Shown here piece after piece: positions 1 to 15,860 of a DNA stretch of 56,505 bases. Under the pieces are notes generated by a model. The model was not told where the DNA came from and made no database searches. It saw only the letters and a list, made by a program, of their open reading frames with translations. Every line of letters begins with the position of its first letter. Position 1 is the stretch's first letter. Position numbers and translations under genes: made by a program. The DNA is from Heterostelium multicystogenum (Eukaryota > Evosea > Eumycetozoa > Acytosteliales > Acytosteliaceae): the NCBI GenBank assembly GCA_003667245.1, contig RCNN01000235.1, forward strand, positions 1 through 56,505, in the 5' to 3' direction.

Positions 1-473
1 AAAATATATTCAACTATTAGGAATACAAATTTAACATTAATAGTTATCAGTTTATCCAAAAGGCCAAGAAATAATCACCTTATTCCAAACATTCATTATT
101 AACAATAAAATCAGTTGTTTTAATTTTTAAAAAACTATGAAACTTTCTTTTCCAAGTTAATATTCATTTTGAAATTTCATAAATTTAATTTAGTGTCTTA
201 ATACATAATTGGTTGGTTTTTTTGTGTTTTGTTGTTTTGTTTTTTTTTTCCAAAAGTCTTTTTCTATTTTAAACCGTTATTTTCGGAAATGGAAAAATAC
301 AGTTCAATAAATATTATAGATTTATTTGAGGTTCTAATTTTCATTTTCAAAGATATTAAATTCAATATTTATTATTCTTTATTTAATATATGATGAATAA
401 CAATAATTACCAAATGATAATTCTAGAAATAATATTAAAATAATGGAGATTTAGAATGAAATTGAATTAGATC
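1..473. other. AT-rich 5' flank of the NADPH oxidase gene
   Basis: This stretch is AT-rich with T runs (around 216-250) and no open frame that looks coding. It lies upstream of the NADPH oxidase and presumably holds its promoter. I see no RNA gene or repeat family member in it. Confidence 0.5.
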
Positions 474-2466
474 ATGATATATAATAATTATTGTAAAGAC
501 GATAATTATACAATAGGAACAGACCAAAATAATATAGATAAAGAAAATAACAGAAATAGATCAACAACACATCAAAGTTCAACTACTAATACAACTGATA
601 ATACCATTAAGAAAATTAGATCTTTCAAATGAATCAAAAGAAAATGATGACCAAATCATCTGTTAGTAATGAGAATACCTACACAATATCAACAATCTTT
701 CTTTCAGAGTATTCTAAACTGATAATTTTTAAATATTGGTGGTGGAACAAAGGTCTATCATACCTCATTGCAATAATACATATTCTATTAAACATTGGAC
801 TTGTAAATCAATAATAATATTCGTAAGTTCTTTCTTCAATTTTTCTTCAACCTCTAAACTAAACTAAAAATGAACAGATTTTAAAAAAGAGTGGATAGCT
901 ACCAATTTTTTGGGATTAGTTTACTTACAGCTAGAGCAGGAGCAGCTATTATCAATCTAAACTCTGCATTAATACTATTACCGTTTTGAGAAATTTCCTC
1001 TCTTGGTTAAGAGGAACATGGGTATCTAACTATGTTCCAATAGATAGGAATCTCTCCTTCCACAAACTATGTGCAGCTGGTATTGTTATTGGGTCTACTG
1101 TGCATTGGTATGCTTTAAAATTTGATATCTACTTAATCAAACATTAACATAGAGTGAAAGCATTTCACATTATTTAAACTTTAGAACTATTGAGAGAAGC
1201 GACATGGAAACCTTAGAAAAGTATGGATTAAAAGAAGAATACCTGGGGCAATATTATCTATATTTCAAATCTGTATCAGGAATTACAGGTCATATTTTTA
1301 TTGCAATTATTATCTCTAATATGTTTTCATCAGTGGAAATCCATTAGAAGACCAATGTTTGAAATATTCTATGTAACACACCATTTATTTATTGCATACT
1401 TTGTGTTGCTATGCTTTCATGGTTACCACAACTCCTTCATGTATCACCTAACTCCTATATGTGGGTATGTGGACCTCTGTTTTTTCTATATAGTGGAAAG
1501 GAGTGTCAGAATCATCAGAGGAAATAGAGAAGTAATGTTGCATCAAGCTAAACAGCACCCCTCTAAAGTATTGGAACTAAGATTGAAGAAAGGAAATTTC
1601 AAATTTAAACCTGGACAATTTCTCTTTTTAAATTGTCCATACATAGCAAAATATGAATGGCACCCATTCACCATAACATCAACCAGAAAAAAACTATGTT
1701 TCAGTTCATATCAATGTTTGTATTAAAATATTCATAGAATTTCTACTATAACTAATGATAATAATAATATAGATTATTGGAAATTGGACAGGTAATTTAT
1801 ATAGATTAATGAATCCAAATGAAAAATTAGGAATTGTTCAAAATGAAGTATTTGACTGGTCCAGATGGAGGTCCAATATTGAAATCGATGGTCCATTTGG
1901 TGCTGCTAGTGAAGATGTATTCAACTATAAAATATTGGTTTCTAGTTGGTGCAGGAATTGGTGCAACCCCCTACTCTTCTATTCTCCGACATATTAAACT
2001 CCCAACTGAAAAAGTTAATGAATGAACAATCTGAAAGTGGTAGGACCGATAACAATCTTCCAATTGAAAAAATCTATTTCTTCTGGATATCGAGAGAGAA
2101 GAATTCATTTGAATGGTTCACCTATATACTTCATGATATTGAACAGAATTGAATGATATTGTAGAAATACATACATATCTAACTGGTGAAATAGATATCT
2201 CCCGATTGGAATGCAATTGTAGACAGTATTGGGACAATGGATACCGAACAACACTCTGACTTTATCACTGGACTTAAATCCCAGACTTTTTGGTAGACCT
2301 AATTGGGACGTTATTTTCCAGGAATTAACAAAAAGCCATAAAAGAATGAAAATAGGTATATTCTATGTGTGGACCCAGACCACTTTCCAAAATGTTAAAG
2401 ACAATGTGTTCCAAGTACAATGGCAAAGAAGGTGTTCATTTTATTTTCCACAAAGAAAACTTTTAA
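474..2466 (+). CDS. NADPH oxidase heavy chain (gp91phox/NoxA-NoxB type), frame-broken
   Basis: This is a superoxide-generating flavocytochrome b of membranes that passes electrons from NADPH through FAD and two hemes to oxygen. In order, the frames show an Asn/Thr-rich N-terminus, a membrane segment near 735-810, a heme-region block with SWLRGTWVSNY (about 995-1035) and FHKLCA, then RRPMFEIFYVTHH, the FAD site HPFTITS (about 1660), DGPFGAASED, the NADPH loop GAGIGATP (about 1950), CGPRPLSKML and the terminal KENF followed by TAA. No EF-hand is visible, so it is NoxA/NoxB-like rather than NoxC/Nox5-like. Introns are likely near 1110-1180 and 1730-1770. At least five single-base shifts break the frame, one in an A7 run after HPFTITS and one where LPF-Cys-RNF is expected. 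The start at 474 is tentative. Other genes here are broken in the same way, so decay is not proven. Confidence 0.85.
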
Positions 2467-2635
2467 TCAAATAAACCAACATACGCTTGAAGATTCTATT
2501 TTTGGCTTGAGCGGAACTCAACAATATTTATTTGAATTAAAATATGGCATTAAGAGGATATATTAAAAAGGTAGTACATAAGTTATCAAAGCGAGTGACA
2601 GTGGTAGTAGTGGAGACTGACCATGCACAACTATT

Positions 2636-3579
2636 TTACTTTTGTTTCTTGTCTTTGTTTTCTTTTCTCTTTGCCAATCTTTGGTAATATTTGTCTGAAG
2701 TACCACACAATTGATCGAGATAAGTGAAAGTAGATGAATAATTTCCAACCTGTAATTGATTTGTTTGATTAGTAAAGAAGTTTAAATATGATAGTTGCTC
2801 GTATCAAAACTTACAAAGGTCTCGTGGTGGAAAATCATGGAAATGAGCACCACCCAGAATGGGATGAGTCTGGTTGGGTTCCATGGGAAATCGTAAACCA
2901 CTGTGGCACTCTACGGTTTGGTAGAGGACGGCGACAGCAAGCCATGCCCAGAGAGTAAAGAGATCACGCGAGAGGAGGAATGGTCCAAGACAGGTACCAA
3001 CACCAAGAAGCAATGTCTCAATTGGGTGAGCATACTCTGCGGCAATACCAAATGGAGAAGCATGGTCGTGGTGAATCTTGTGGATATGCTTATACAAGAC
3101 TCCGTGGTGGAGCAAACGATGGATCCAATAGAAATAGAAATCTTCAAGAAGGAAGGAAACAGCCAAAACAAAAATGAGGTATGGAAGTGATGGTATGGTA
3201 CTCTTGCCACGCAATCCAATCATATGGATGGCTGGATGAAATACAATTATCATTGGAAGTTGAACAAAGACGTGAGTTAAGAAGACCTTTCCTAAACAGT
3301 TTAATTTGGGTCTTGAATCATTTTTTTTTTTTGGTCTAATAAGCAAGCAAAGGTTAGTAACCAATTTATTGGTTGGTGTAGTGATGGATTTACTTACTGG
3401 TTGGAGCTTATACTTTTGGAAAGCAGGGATAAAGTCACATAGGAAGAATGGGATGTAGGCAGCGAAATAAAAGAATTGGTGAACGAAAAAGGTTCCGTAC
3501 TTAATGAGAAAAATCTTCACCCCAATAGTCAACGAATTGGAACCAGTAAGGACTCTATAGTAGCTGAAAGGACTTCCAT
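2636..3579 (-). CDS. Sterol C4-methyl oxidase (ERG25/MSMO1 family)
   Basis: This is an ER-membrane di-iron oxygenase that oxidises the C4 methyl groups of sterol intermediates. The three histidine boxes are present: HRLLHH, HKIHHDH and HDFHH. The third is readable only if a T4 run near 2837 is T3, because the printed frame gives HDFPP. Around them are EYAHPIETLLLG and hydrophobic helices. The C-terminal exon (about 2749 down to 2636) begins VGNYSSTFTYLDQ and ends in a Lys-rich tail, after a 66-base intron with GTAAG. A second intron follows KYKLQP (GTAAGTAAATC...TTATTAG), and the A12 run just after it must be A11 to keep frame. The ATG at 3579 (MEVLSATIES) is the likeliest start, with another shift soon after. 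It is convergent with the NADPH oxidase. Confidence 0.88.
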
Positions 3580-4905
3580 GATTATTGTCGAGATATAGTT
3601 GTATAATCAAACAAATAACAAGGGAATTTTAAAAGTTAAAGAAAAAGATAAAAAATATATAAAGAGTTCCTGTTTGTTGAAAATATAAATTTGTTAGTTA
3701 ACTACTCTATAAAGAATAAGTGGCGTTCAAGCAACAGGTGAAGCAACTAACATCATCCATTTATGATGTTGAATTGACAACATTTCATTTTAAGTGTAAT
3801 ATTTCTGCTGCTGAAAGAATAGAAATGAAAACAAAATGATTGATTGATTTTGGTGTTTGTCTCGTGATATGGTGACAGTTATAACCTGAAATATCCATAT
3901 CAATTTTACACCCACATGATCATGATCAGGATGATTTCTACACAATTTTGGTAATAATTTAAAAGTAATTTTCGAAATCAATCGATTTCTTACTTGTGTA
4001 GTGTTTGTGTTAAAGTGTTGATTGGTTGGTTGTTTGGCTGGTTGTGTTTCAAAGTAATGTTTCTCCTCATCAGATCAGAAAAAACAATGTTGATAAAAAT
4101 TATAATATAAATATATGACTTGGTTTCTTATTGTTGTTGTGTTGTTGATTGTCAAATCTTATTATTTCTTACCTTCGAATTAAAAGATGAAAGGAACAGC
4201 TCTATTTGTTGTTGGTGAAAAGCGGAAAGATGGAATGAAAAAGAGATAGAGAAAGAAGAGTAGTGTGAAGATGATGAGTGAAGTTTTTGTTGTGGTTCGC
4301 CTCACTAAACTGTTGCTTTATTTTAAAATAATTTTTGATTAAATTTTTTGTGCATCCAAAGACGAAGATCTCTCTTATTTTCTGATTCACCAAAAAAAAC
4401 TATCATAAAAATAACTAATGTTTTTATTATAATTTTGTTTTTTTTGTTTTGTTTTTTTTTTTTTTTTGGTAAAAAATTTCTCATCAATCCATATCACTCT
4501 GAACAATCAATCTTACAGTGGGTGTTGTGCTTGTGCAAAGACACAACAAATGAGCATCATCATAGTGAAATAATTGATTATGTGGCAAGCCCATGTTTTT
4601 AATGTTTACAAATCAGAATTGTGTATCATATTAATATATTTATTAATATCACCTTGTTTGATAACAATCATGTTTGTATATTTATGGTTAGTAAAAGTTG
4701 GATTTTTATTAAACAAAATGAACTTGTTAACAGGGGTGTTTTGGTCCCAAAAGTGGATTTAAAAACATTCGTGTGACAAACAAGTGGGGTGTGTCACAGT
4801 TAGAACCTATATTACTTTTGAACAAGAACTTTTGATACTGATTTGCAAGGTGATGATACAAAGTTTGTTCACTAATATGAAATATCGATTCAACCTGGAA
4901 ATTCA
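3580..4905. other. Intergenic: upstream of the sterol oxidase, downstream of RecQ
   Basis: About 1.3 kb of AT-rich DNA with long T runs (a 16-T run near 4452-4467) and TTGGTTGGTTG-type repeats near 4020. No convincing coding frame or RNA gene is visible. It should contain the sterol oxidase promoter and the RecQ 3' end. Confidence 0.45.
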
Positions 4906-8958
<4,053 letters not shown>

Positions 8959-9277
8959 TATCAAGATAGATAGATAGATATATCAATATCAATATCTATA
9001 TCTTTCATATATAAATCCGGTGGGTTTTTAAGTGATTGCATGAAATTCGAGTAATATGATAATTATTAATAAATTCGTTAGATTTTCCAAGAATTCTTAG
9101 AAATCACTTCGTGTTTTTTGAATGTAATTTAAATTTTTAAAATTTGATTGAATCACATTTGCAGTTTAGGATTTTAATGAAATTGAACAAGTGTCTCGAT
9201 CTGATTTTTTTTGATTGGTAACTACTAAATTGTGTATGTGTTAATTAATACTCCTAATGTGGAGTGTATAGAAATAG
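8959..9277. promoter_or_regulatory. Divergent intergenic region between RecQ and the ankyrin gene
   Basis: About 320 bases between two divergently transcribed genes must hold both promoters. It contains GATA-type repeats (about 8966-9000) and T/A runs. No specific factor site can be assigned from sequence alone. Confidence 0.4.
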
Positions 9278-11077
9278 ATGAATATCGATATATTTCTTAC
9301 TAGTGTTTAATAATTGGGTGTTAAAGGATCTTGTTTTCAGGAATGTCAATCAGATTTCAACGAAAGGAGATCCTGGGATATCTTTTAAATGGTACGATCT
9401 AATGCAGCAGCCTTCATTGTTGGCAGCATACAACTATCTTGATGAATTGAAGCTGTATTTCAATGATCGGAGGAATAGGAATACGAAACCATACCATGGT
9501 ATAAATGCTACTGTGACCAATTCCATCCGGTTTGGTAGTTTGGAGATGTTCAGATATCTTTGCACACACTATCAATTCGTAAGACGATGCAAGATCAAAG
9601 AGTTTGGCAATGGCATTCGAGATTTGATGAGTTGTGCAACTCGCTATCGTCGTAAAGACATTGTGGAGTACCTTCTAGAGACTATGCCCAACTTCGAATG
9701 GACTTTGCTACAGCATTAGCCAACTCCATACATTCTGGAGATATGGAATTCATCGAATTCATGGCCTCTATCATGGATTTAACAAATCAATCTTTAGCAC
9801 CTACCCAAAGATGGAGTTTGTCATTCGATGAAGCTGCCTCTACTGGTCGAATCGATATCATTGAATGGCTACTTGTAAAAAGACCACAAGATTTAGCCAA
9901 CTCTGATATGTACCTAATGTGTATCATGGGTCAAAAGCTCGACGTCTTGAAAATACCTTCTAAATAATCACAGAACTCTATTGAATAGCAACGATCATAA
10001 TCTCCTTATTCAAAGCTCCTATTCCCAAGAGTTTATCGAAGGATTTATACTGCTCTTCCAAGAAGAATGTTTATTCGTTGATACTGTCTTCACTTGTGCT
10101 GCTTCCGGAGGAAACACAGCGTTACTTCAATGGCTAAAAAGACAACTCTACTCACAGTGGATCAAGTTACAATCTAATAGATTCGGCTGCAGCCCAAGGG
10201 CATCTAGAGACAGTGAAATGGTTACACCAGAATAATTGGACCAGATGCACCCATAATGCAATGAACGTGGCAGCGCGATTTGGTCATTTCGAAACTGTAG
10301 TTTGGCTTCATCAGTATAGAACAGAGGGTTGCACTGCGAGAGCTATGGAATTGGCAGCAGAGAATGGGCACTTTAAGATCGTCAAGTTTTTACATGAGAA
10401 TAGAACAGAAGGGTGCACTGAATATACCATTCAGAATGTAGGATTGAGTGGACACCTGGAGATAATGCAGTGGCTTCTCAAGAATAGGACCGAAGGTTTT
10501 TCAGAGCTGGAATTCAATGAAATGTACGAAGGTAGTTGCAATAGCATTGAGATCTTGGAGTGGGTTGAAACAAAACACAAGTGTGAGACTATCAATTTCA
10601 GTCAACAGATTTAAAGGCGACAACGTGGAAATTCTACGCTATCTACATCTTAACAATGGACCAACCAATAGATTTGGCTTCACAACGGATACAATGGACT
10701 TGGCCGCTATGAGGAGGAATCTGAAATGTATCAAATGGCTGCATGAAAACAGAACGGAAGGATGTACAGTGAAGGCGTATAACTATGCGATCAAGAATGG
10801 TGATATCGATACTATCGAATGGCTGTTCTCCAACCGAACCGAATGCAAAATAGAGTCATTTAAATCAATGGACTTTATCACTCTTTTATTTAACAACAAC
10901 TATTATGAAACGATTGAATGGATACTGTACAACATGTCAACAAGATTAGACGAGCTCCTCCAACTCCAACTAGATTTATCCATCAAATTTCCATCCTCTA
11001 TTGAATCGATAGATGTTTTCAACCAATTCATGTTGACTCACATCGAAAACTCATTCGTTAAAGAACAACAAATATAA
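9278..11077 (+). CDS. Dictyostelid ankyrin-repeat protein
   Basis: This belongs to a large dictyostelid family of ankyrin-repeat proteins with an F-box-like N-terminus, and its specific function is unknown. The N-terminus reads MNIDIFL then VFNNWVLKDLVFRNVN, joined by one base shift near 9300. The body holds repeats of the type AMELAAENGHFKIVKFLHENR, and the spacer ENRTEGCT or NRTEGF occurs several times between 10310 and 10850. No intron is evident. Frame breaks occur near 9300, 9710, 9965, 10190 and 10610, and coherent ankyrin sequence resumes after each. The start at 9278 was chosen because MNIDIFL matches the usual family start and the next Met in frame is far inside. It most likely mediates protein-protein contacts. 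Confidence 0.8.
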
Positions 11078-11229
11078 TAGTATTCTGTTCCTCTATCTCC
11101 CATGATTAAAATGTTATTGTCATCTAATTTTCTTGCTTTAAACTTTTTACCCACATCGCTGATCTTTATGTTTTTGATTGTTGATGGAAGAGCTTTCAAA
11201 TTGTTGCGTATTTTTATAGATATCGACAT
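11038..11229 (-). pseudogene. Possible C-terminal remnant of an FNIP-type repeat protein
   Basis: A 63-codon frame opposite the ankyrin 3' end reads LKALPSTIKNIKISD and then ARKLDDNNILIMGDR. This resembles the last repeat and tail of dictyostelid FNIP-repeat proteins, whose repeats carry LPxSIKxIxF-like motifs. The part downstream of about 11090 overlaps the ankyrin coding end. If real, it is a 5'-truncated fragment left by gene turnover. It could also be a chance frame. Confidence 0.3.
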
Positions 11230-11892
11230 TATTTATTTGTGAGATTTACGGGTAGGGCAACCAAGCAATAATAATAATTATCATTAAGTTCCAAAACTAG
11301 TAGCTACCATAAATTAATTACTATGGATGCTTTAGCTAAACTAAACTAGCAATGATGATAATAATAATAATCTGAATAAATGATTACTAATCTTTTCTTA
11401 CTTTTTTTCACCCAAACACAACTTCCCAATTTCAGCAATACAAAATGAGTGATTTAATATTATTTTTTTTTTAATTTACTATTAAAATTGAAAAAAAAAT
11501 GAGAAAAATACAACTCCCCAATAATAACAAATTATTATTACCTGCAGTTTATTTAAACACAAATCATCGTAGAAAATACATAGAGAAAAAACACAAATAA
11601 AACCTATAGTATTATATTTTATAAATATATATATAATTATATATTTATTTCTATATAAAAGACAAAAACAAAACAACAAATAATATATATATCTATTATA
11701 TTTAAAAGAGAATTAAGAAAAGATAAAGATAGACACTATATACAATATTAATAAAATAGTAATAGTAGTAAAGAAATAGAAAAGATAATAATAATATTGT
11801 AAACAAAAAAAAAAGAATTATTTATACTCGAGAATCATAGATATTTATGTCTATAATTAATAATAACAACAAAATTATACTTTATACAACAA
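11230..11892. other. AT-rich intergenic upstream of the RNase III-like gene
   Basis: This stretch is very AT-rich, with A/T runs and TA-rich tracts (11620-11710). No coding frame is credible: the frame at 11482-11679 on the minus strand is low-complexity. It probably carries the promoter and 5' leader of the gene at 11893. Confidence 0.5.
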
Positions 11893-12872
11893 ATGAGTTA
11901 TACAACATATTATATACAGCAGACAAATAAACAAAGAAGTCAGCTTCATCAAATTACAGATGTAAATAAACAAAAATCCCAGGCATTCAATGAAAAGTTA
12001 ATAGCAAAGCAACGTTATCTTTTTGAAAGCGTCTATCGAGAGTCCCTACAGAAGATTGAACATAACATCAATGTTCTAATACAATCTGGATCGATATCTG
12101 TCAGTTTACAACCGACTACTCAATACGATTCATTTGAACTTTTTGAATTCTCTGGTGATGCTATTCTAGCAAAAGAATTCTCAGAGAGAACAACCAAAGT
12201 ATGTTATCGTAGCATGCTTGATAATAATGCTAGAAAGCTACTAACTTTTAATCAATTTAGTATCCAGGTGCATCTCCTTATATCTGTACATTGTTCAAAT
12301 CACACGGATGCTCAAACGATACATTAACTTTCTTTTATCGTTTGTTGAATATTTCATCCAAACTATTGGATACACCACCCAGTATTCCCAAAAAGCAGGC
12401 TGACATTATGGAAGCCATGATTCACGAGCTTTACCACGCAGAGAATCAAATCGCCAAATCCACCTTGGAAATGTTTATCCTGTTATTGCTGCAATACACA
12501 AATACCACTTTTCATCACGATTCAAAGCTCTGTGCAGAAGTGTCCGCAATCAATAACAATTTACTCTTAAATCTTGTCAACAATGACGCTTATTTTAAAA
12601 GCCTCTCAATGGCTAAAATGGTCGCCACACCAATCCCAGTGGCAAATCCAGCAGCTACACAGCCCAAAACACAAATGAATGGAGTATTTGTTAAACCAAA
12701 GTTGGCTCCAGTATCATTAAATTTCAAGCTAGAGTCACTCTTGGAATCAAATATCTCCACCAAGACACCAGTTATTGTGGGTGATGATCTTCAAAAGCCA
12801 CCAAAAGTCACTAATTTGACTTATTCGGAACCTTTGCTCTCACCCTATACACTCACTTCATACGGTTATTGA
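11893..12872 (+). CDS. Divergent RNase III-domain-like protein
   Basis: This protein of about 326 residues starts MSYTTYYIQQ. Its middle resembles an RNase III endonuclease domain. ELFEFSGDAIL (residues 82-92) matches the signature E-x-L-E-F-L-G-D, and after about 80 residues KKQADIMEAMIHELY matches the second cluster (usual form A-D-V-F-E-A-L-I). The four acidic positions that bind catalytic metals are all acidic here: E82, D89, D171 and E174, with E85 also kept. L83, F84 and S87 deviate from the usual signature. No dsRNA-binding domain is seen, and the C-terminal third is Pro/Ser/Thr-rich. One base shift near 12265 separates the halves (SIQ then GASPYICTLF). It could be an active nuclease or a structural relative such as mitoribosomal mL44. 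RNase III assignment is an inference from motifs. Confidence 0.5.
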
Positions 12873-13019
12873 AATACCGAAAACAATCACCAACCAATCA
12901 AATCCCCTCCACTCCAATCACCTAATATTTAAATAATATTCTATCAACGTCAATTGATTCATTTTACATGGCCATTATAGGTAATAATAGTCAAAGTATT
13001 ATGGTATCAATTGGGCGTA

Positions 13020-13068
13020 ATTAAATGTTAAATCATAGTTTTATAAAGACTATGATTCACCATTTAAT
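13020..13068. repeat. Hairpin 1: inverted repeat, 8+9 bp stem
   Basis: ATTAAATG (13020-13027) pairs with CATTTAAT (13061-13068). Inside, AATCATAGT (13031-13039) pairs exactly with ACTATGATT (13049-13057) around a 9-base loop. A 3x3 internal loop with one T:A pair separates the two helices. Confidence 0.7.
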
Positions 13069-13104
13069 ATTCCTGCTATTTTTCAATAGTAAGAACTATA
13101 GATA

Positions 13105-13169
13105 TTATTTTTCTATAATTGTAACTTTATGTTGAGTATAAACACTTGGTTACAATCATAGAAAGATAA
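13105..13169. repeat. Hairpin 2: about 21-bp stem with a single mismatch
   Basis: TTTCTATAATTGTAAC (13110-13125) is complementary to GTTACAATCATAGAAA (13149-13164) except for one A/C position. Five further pairs, one of them G-T, extend the stem outward to 13105 and 13169. The loop is 23 bases. A small CTATT-TTTC-AATAG hairpin lies at 13076-13089, between this one and hairpin 1. Confidence 0.7.
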
Positions 13170-13230
13170 AATGTATATTTCAAACATATCAATCATAATC
13201 TTTATATATCAATCTATTATAATATTTTAT

Positions 13231-14971
13231 TTATAACTCATCATCCATCATTATAGATTTATTGGAAGTTAGAATTATACTTCCTGACTTTTTGATGTCG
13301 GTTGTGGGAATGACTAAAGTTGAAGATTCCTGTTCTTTCTTATTGAAATCAAGCTCTATTTCTTCTGCTGAACTATAAGTTTGTACATTTTCGCATTCTT
13401 CATCACCATTTACTAAACAACCACCTTCTTCTATATCTTCCTCTGGGACTGATCCTGTTCTTTCAAGTGCTTTCTGCATCTCTGCATACCAGTTGATTCT
13501 TGATATGTAGATACCGAGGAATGTTGCTGCAGATGCCAAACCAATACACAATCCCCACCATAGACCATAGACTTCGTGCATGATTACGAATGCAAATACA
13601 CAAGAGAAGGGCATACCAATCACGTAGAAAGCAATGAAATTGGCAACGGCACCAATGTGATTTCTACCGATTCCTCTGATGATTCCTTGGCACATGGTTT
13701 GATAACCATCAAACATCTGAAACAAAGCTGCAATTGGAAGGATCTTCGATACTGCTACTCTGACATCTTTGTCTTCAGTATAGACTGCACCTATATATTT
13801 TCTGGCGCTAAGCTGAATTACAGAAATACACACCATTAATGCAATTGCCATGGCAATGCATATTCTGGTTGATCGATGTGCTAGATCTGGTTTACGTGCA
13901 CCAAGAAGCTGACCAATACGCACAGACAATGCAATTGCAAGAGAAAATGGCATCATGAATGTCAGCAGTGTGAAATTCATTGCAATGGAGTGGGCATCCA
14001 GACTGACTGGATCGAAAAGACCTGCGAGAATGGTAAGAATTTCAAATCCACAACCTTCAAAATGCCATCTGCAATCCAGCAGGAACTCCAAGTCTAAGAA
14101 ACTCCTTTATGGGTTGCCATCGAAGAGATTCTCTTGAGAATCCAAACCATGTCTGTACAGGCTCTTTGTGTACCTTGAAGTATGAAATGTAGGCCAATAG
14201 TGACACTGCTGCTGCAAACTTGGCGATACTGGTCGAAAGCGAACTTCCTACCACACCGAGTCCCTCAAACAGTCCGAATCCATGGACCAATAAGAAGTTG
14301 AGGAGTGCATTGAAAATATTGAGAACGACACCTACAATAATGGTAGGTTTCATCACACCCATTGCTTGCAAGTATTTTTGGAGGACGATAAGAAAAGTTC
14401 CAAAGTAGAGACCTGGAATCATTCCATATACATATTGACGAGCGAATTCTGTGACAACTGGATCCTGATGAAGGACCAAGAGGATTGGTTTAGTTGCAAG
14501 CCAAACAAGATTGATGAGAACACAGCATACAAGTGAAACCCACATTCCATGCTGTACTGTCAAACTGATTAGAGGATAGTTTTTGGCACCGAATGCCTGA
14601 CTGATGATTGTGTCCATTGCATTGAGTGCACCAATTGCCAATGCAGAAGTGGCAAAAGTAAAGGTGTTTCCAAGTGCAACACCGGCTAACTCATTCTTTC
14701 CTAGATGACCTACAAATACCATGTTTACAATGAGATATGCAACATTATTGCATACATTTGCAATTAAAATTGGCCTAATAAACAAAAAGAAAGAACATTC
14801 CAAATGTTAAAAAATGAATCATACAGATGGGCTTGTCGTCTGGATGGATATTTACCATGACCAATTTAAAAGTAATAGAATCTCATCTTTACTTTCTCTT
14901 AATATTGATTTTGAACGATCTACTTGTTTTTTAATGAGATCGGTTGTATTTTCTACCAACGGAGAATTCAT
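13231..14971 (-). CDS. MATE family multidrug/toxin extrusion transporter
   Basis: This is a polytopic exporter of the MATE/SLC47 superfamily, normally a cation-coupled antiporter of organic cations. Exon 1 (14971-14856) reads MNSPLVENTTD and ends LLLNWSW across an 81-base intron (GTAAAT...TTATTAG), joining to PILIANVCNNV. The core has MATE-typical segments GHLGKNELAGVALGN, SQAFGAKNY, YLQAMGVMKPTI and LGVPAGLQMAFEGCGFEIL, with about 12 hydrophobic helices. A hydrophilic acidic C-terminal tail ends MMDDEL. One frame break near 14055 lies in a T4 run that should be T3. It is convergent with the RNase III-like gene and divergent from the next membrane-protein gene. The substrate cannot be told. 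Confidence 0.92.
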
Positions 14972-15860
14972 GAAAGCTTTACAATCGTGTAAGATTATTA
15001 GACGCCTGTATAGTGATTTGATTAAATCTCAATAGTAAATTTAAAATTATGTTGTGAATGTGTGATGAATAGACAAATGGTGGAGTATTGGACTCATTCG
15101 TGAAATACTAATTTCAATGTATATATATATGCTGAGGTTTGTTGCCACTACTTATTTTGACCTTTCAATGGTGAATTGAAATTTAATGTGATACCAATAG
15201 TTCTATATATAGATATATGATATATGATATATGATAAATGATAATACAACTGAGCACTTGATTGATTGTCAGGCAGCTCTAGAGTGTTGGATGAATAGAT
15301 GGATGGATGATAAATGGAATAACTACTTTATCGGAATGATGATTTTGGAATGAAAAGAATTTGAATACAACGCAAGTAGTCGTTTCTAAAAGAATGTAAT
15401 TAAAAACAATTTTAAAAATTAATGTTTATTATGCTCGAAATTCGCAGATAATAATCCCGCTGCAGAATGCTTCTCATATAAATTTCGTTTTAAATTTTGT
15501 CATCACTCTTTTACAAAAAAAAAACCAATGATGTAATTATGGGGCACCCATCTTGGTTTTTAATATCCTGATTTTTAAATCTCAATAAATTTTTGAGAAT
15601 GACCTGGGAAAACTAAAAAGAAATCTATTTTTGTATGATGAAAATAAACTAGAGAATAGGAGACTGTTCAAGATTCAACACTAATCATTCATGTTTTTAT
15701 CATTTAAAATTATAATTATAGACAGTGAATGTTCAACAATTGAGATTAATTTCGAAAAAAAAAAAACAACAAATATAAACTGCTAAAATCAACTAAAGTT
15801 TAATTTTAAATTGTATATTTTTAAAAGATAACTTTGTAATAATTATATTTATCTATAAAG
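14972..15860. promoter_or_regulatory. Divergent intergenic between MATE and membrane-protein copy 1
   Basis: About 890 bases with TA and ATGATATATG runs near 15120-15240 and A runs near 15515 and 15755. No coding frame is credible. It must include both divergent promoters. Confidence 0.4.

Noticed and set aside
14814..15035. 73-codon plus-strand frame starting MNHTDGLVV
   Set aside because: It lies opposite MATE exon 1 (14971-14856), which joins the MATE core in frame, so this is a shadow.
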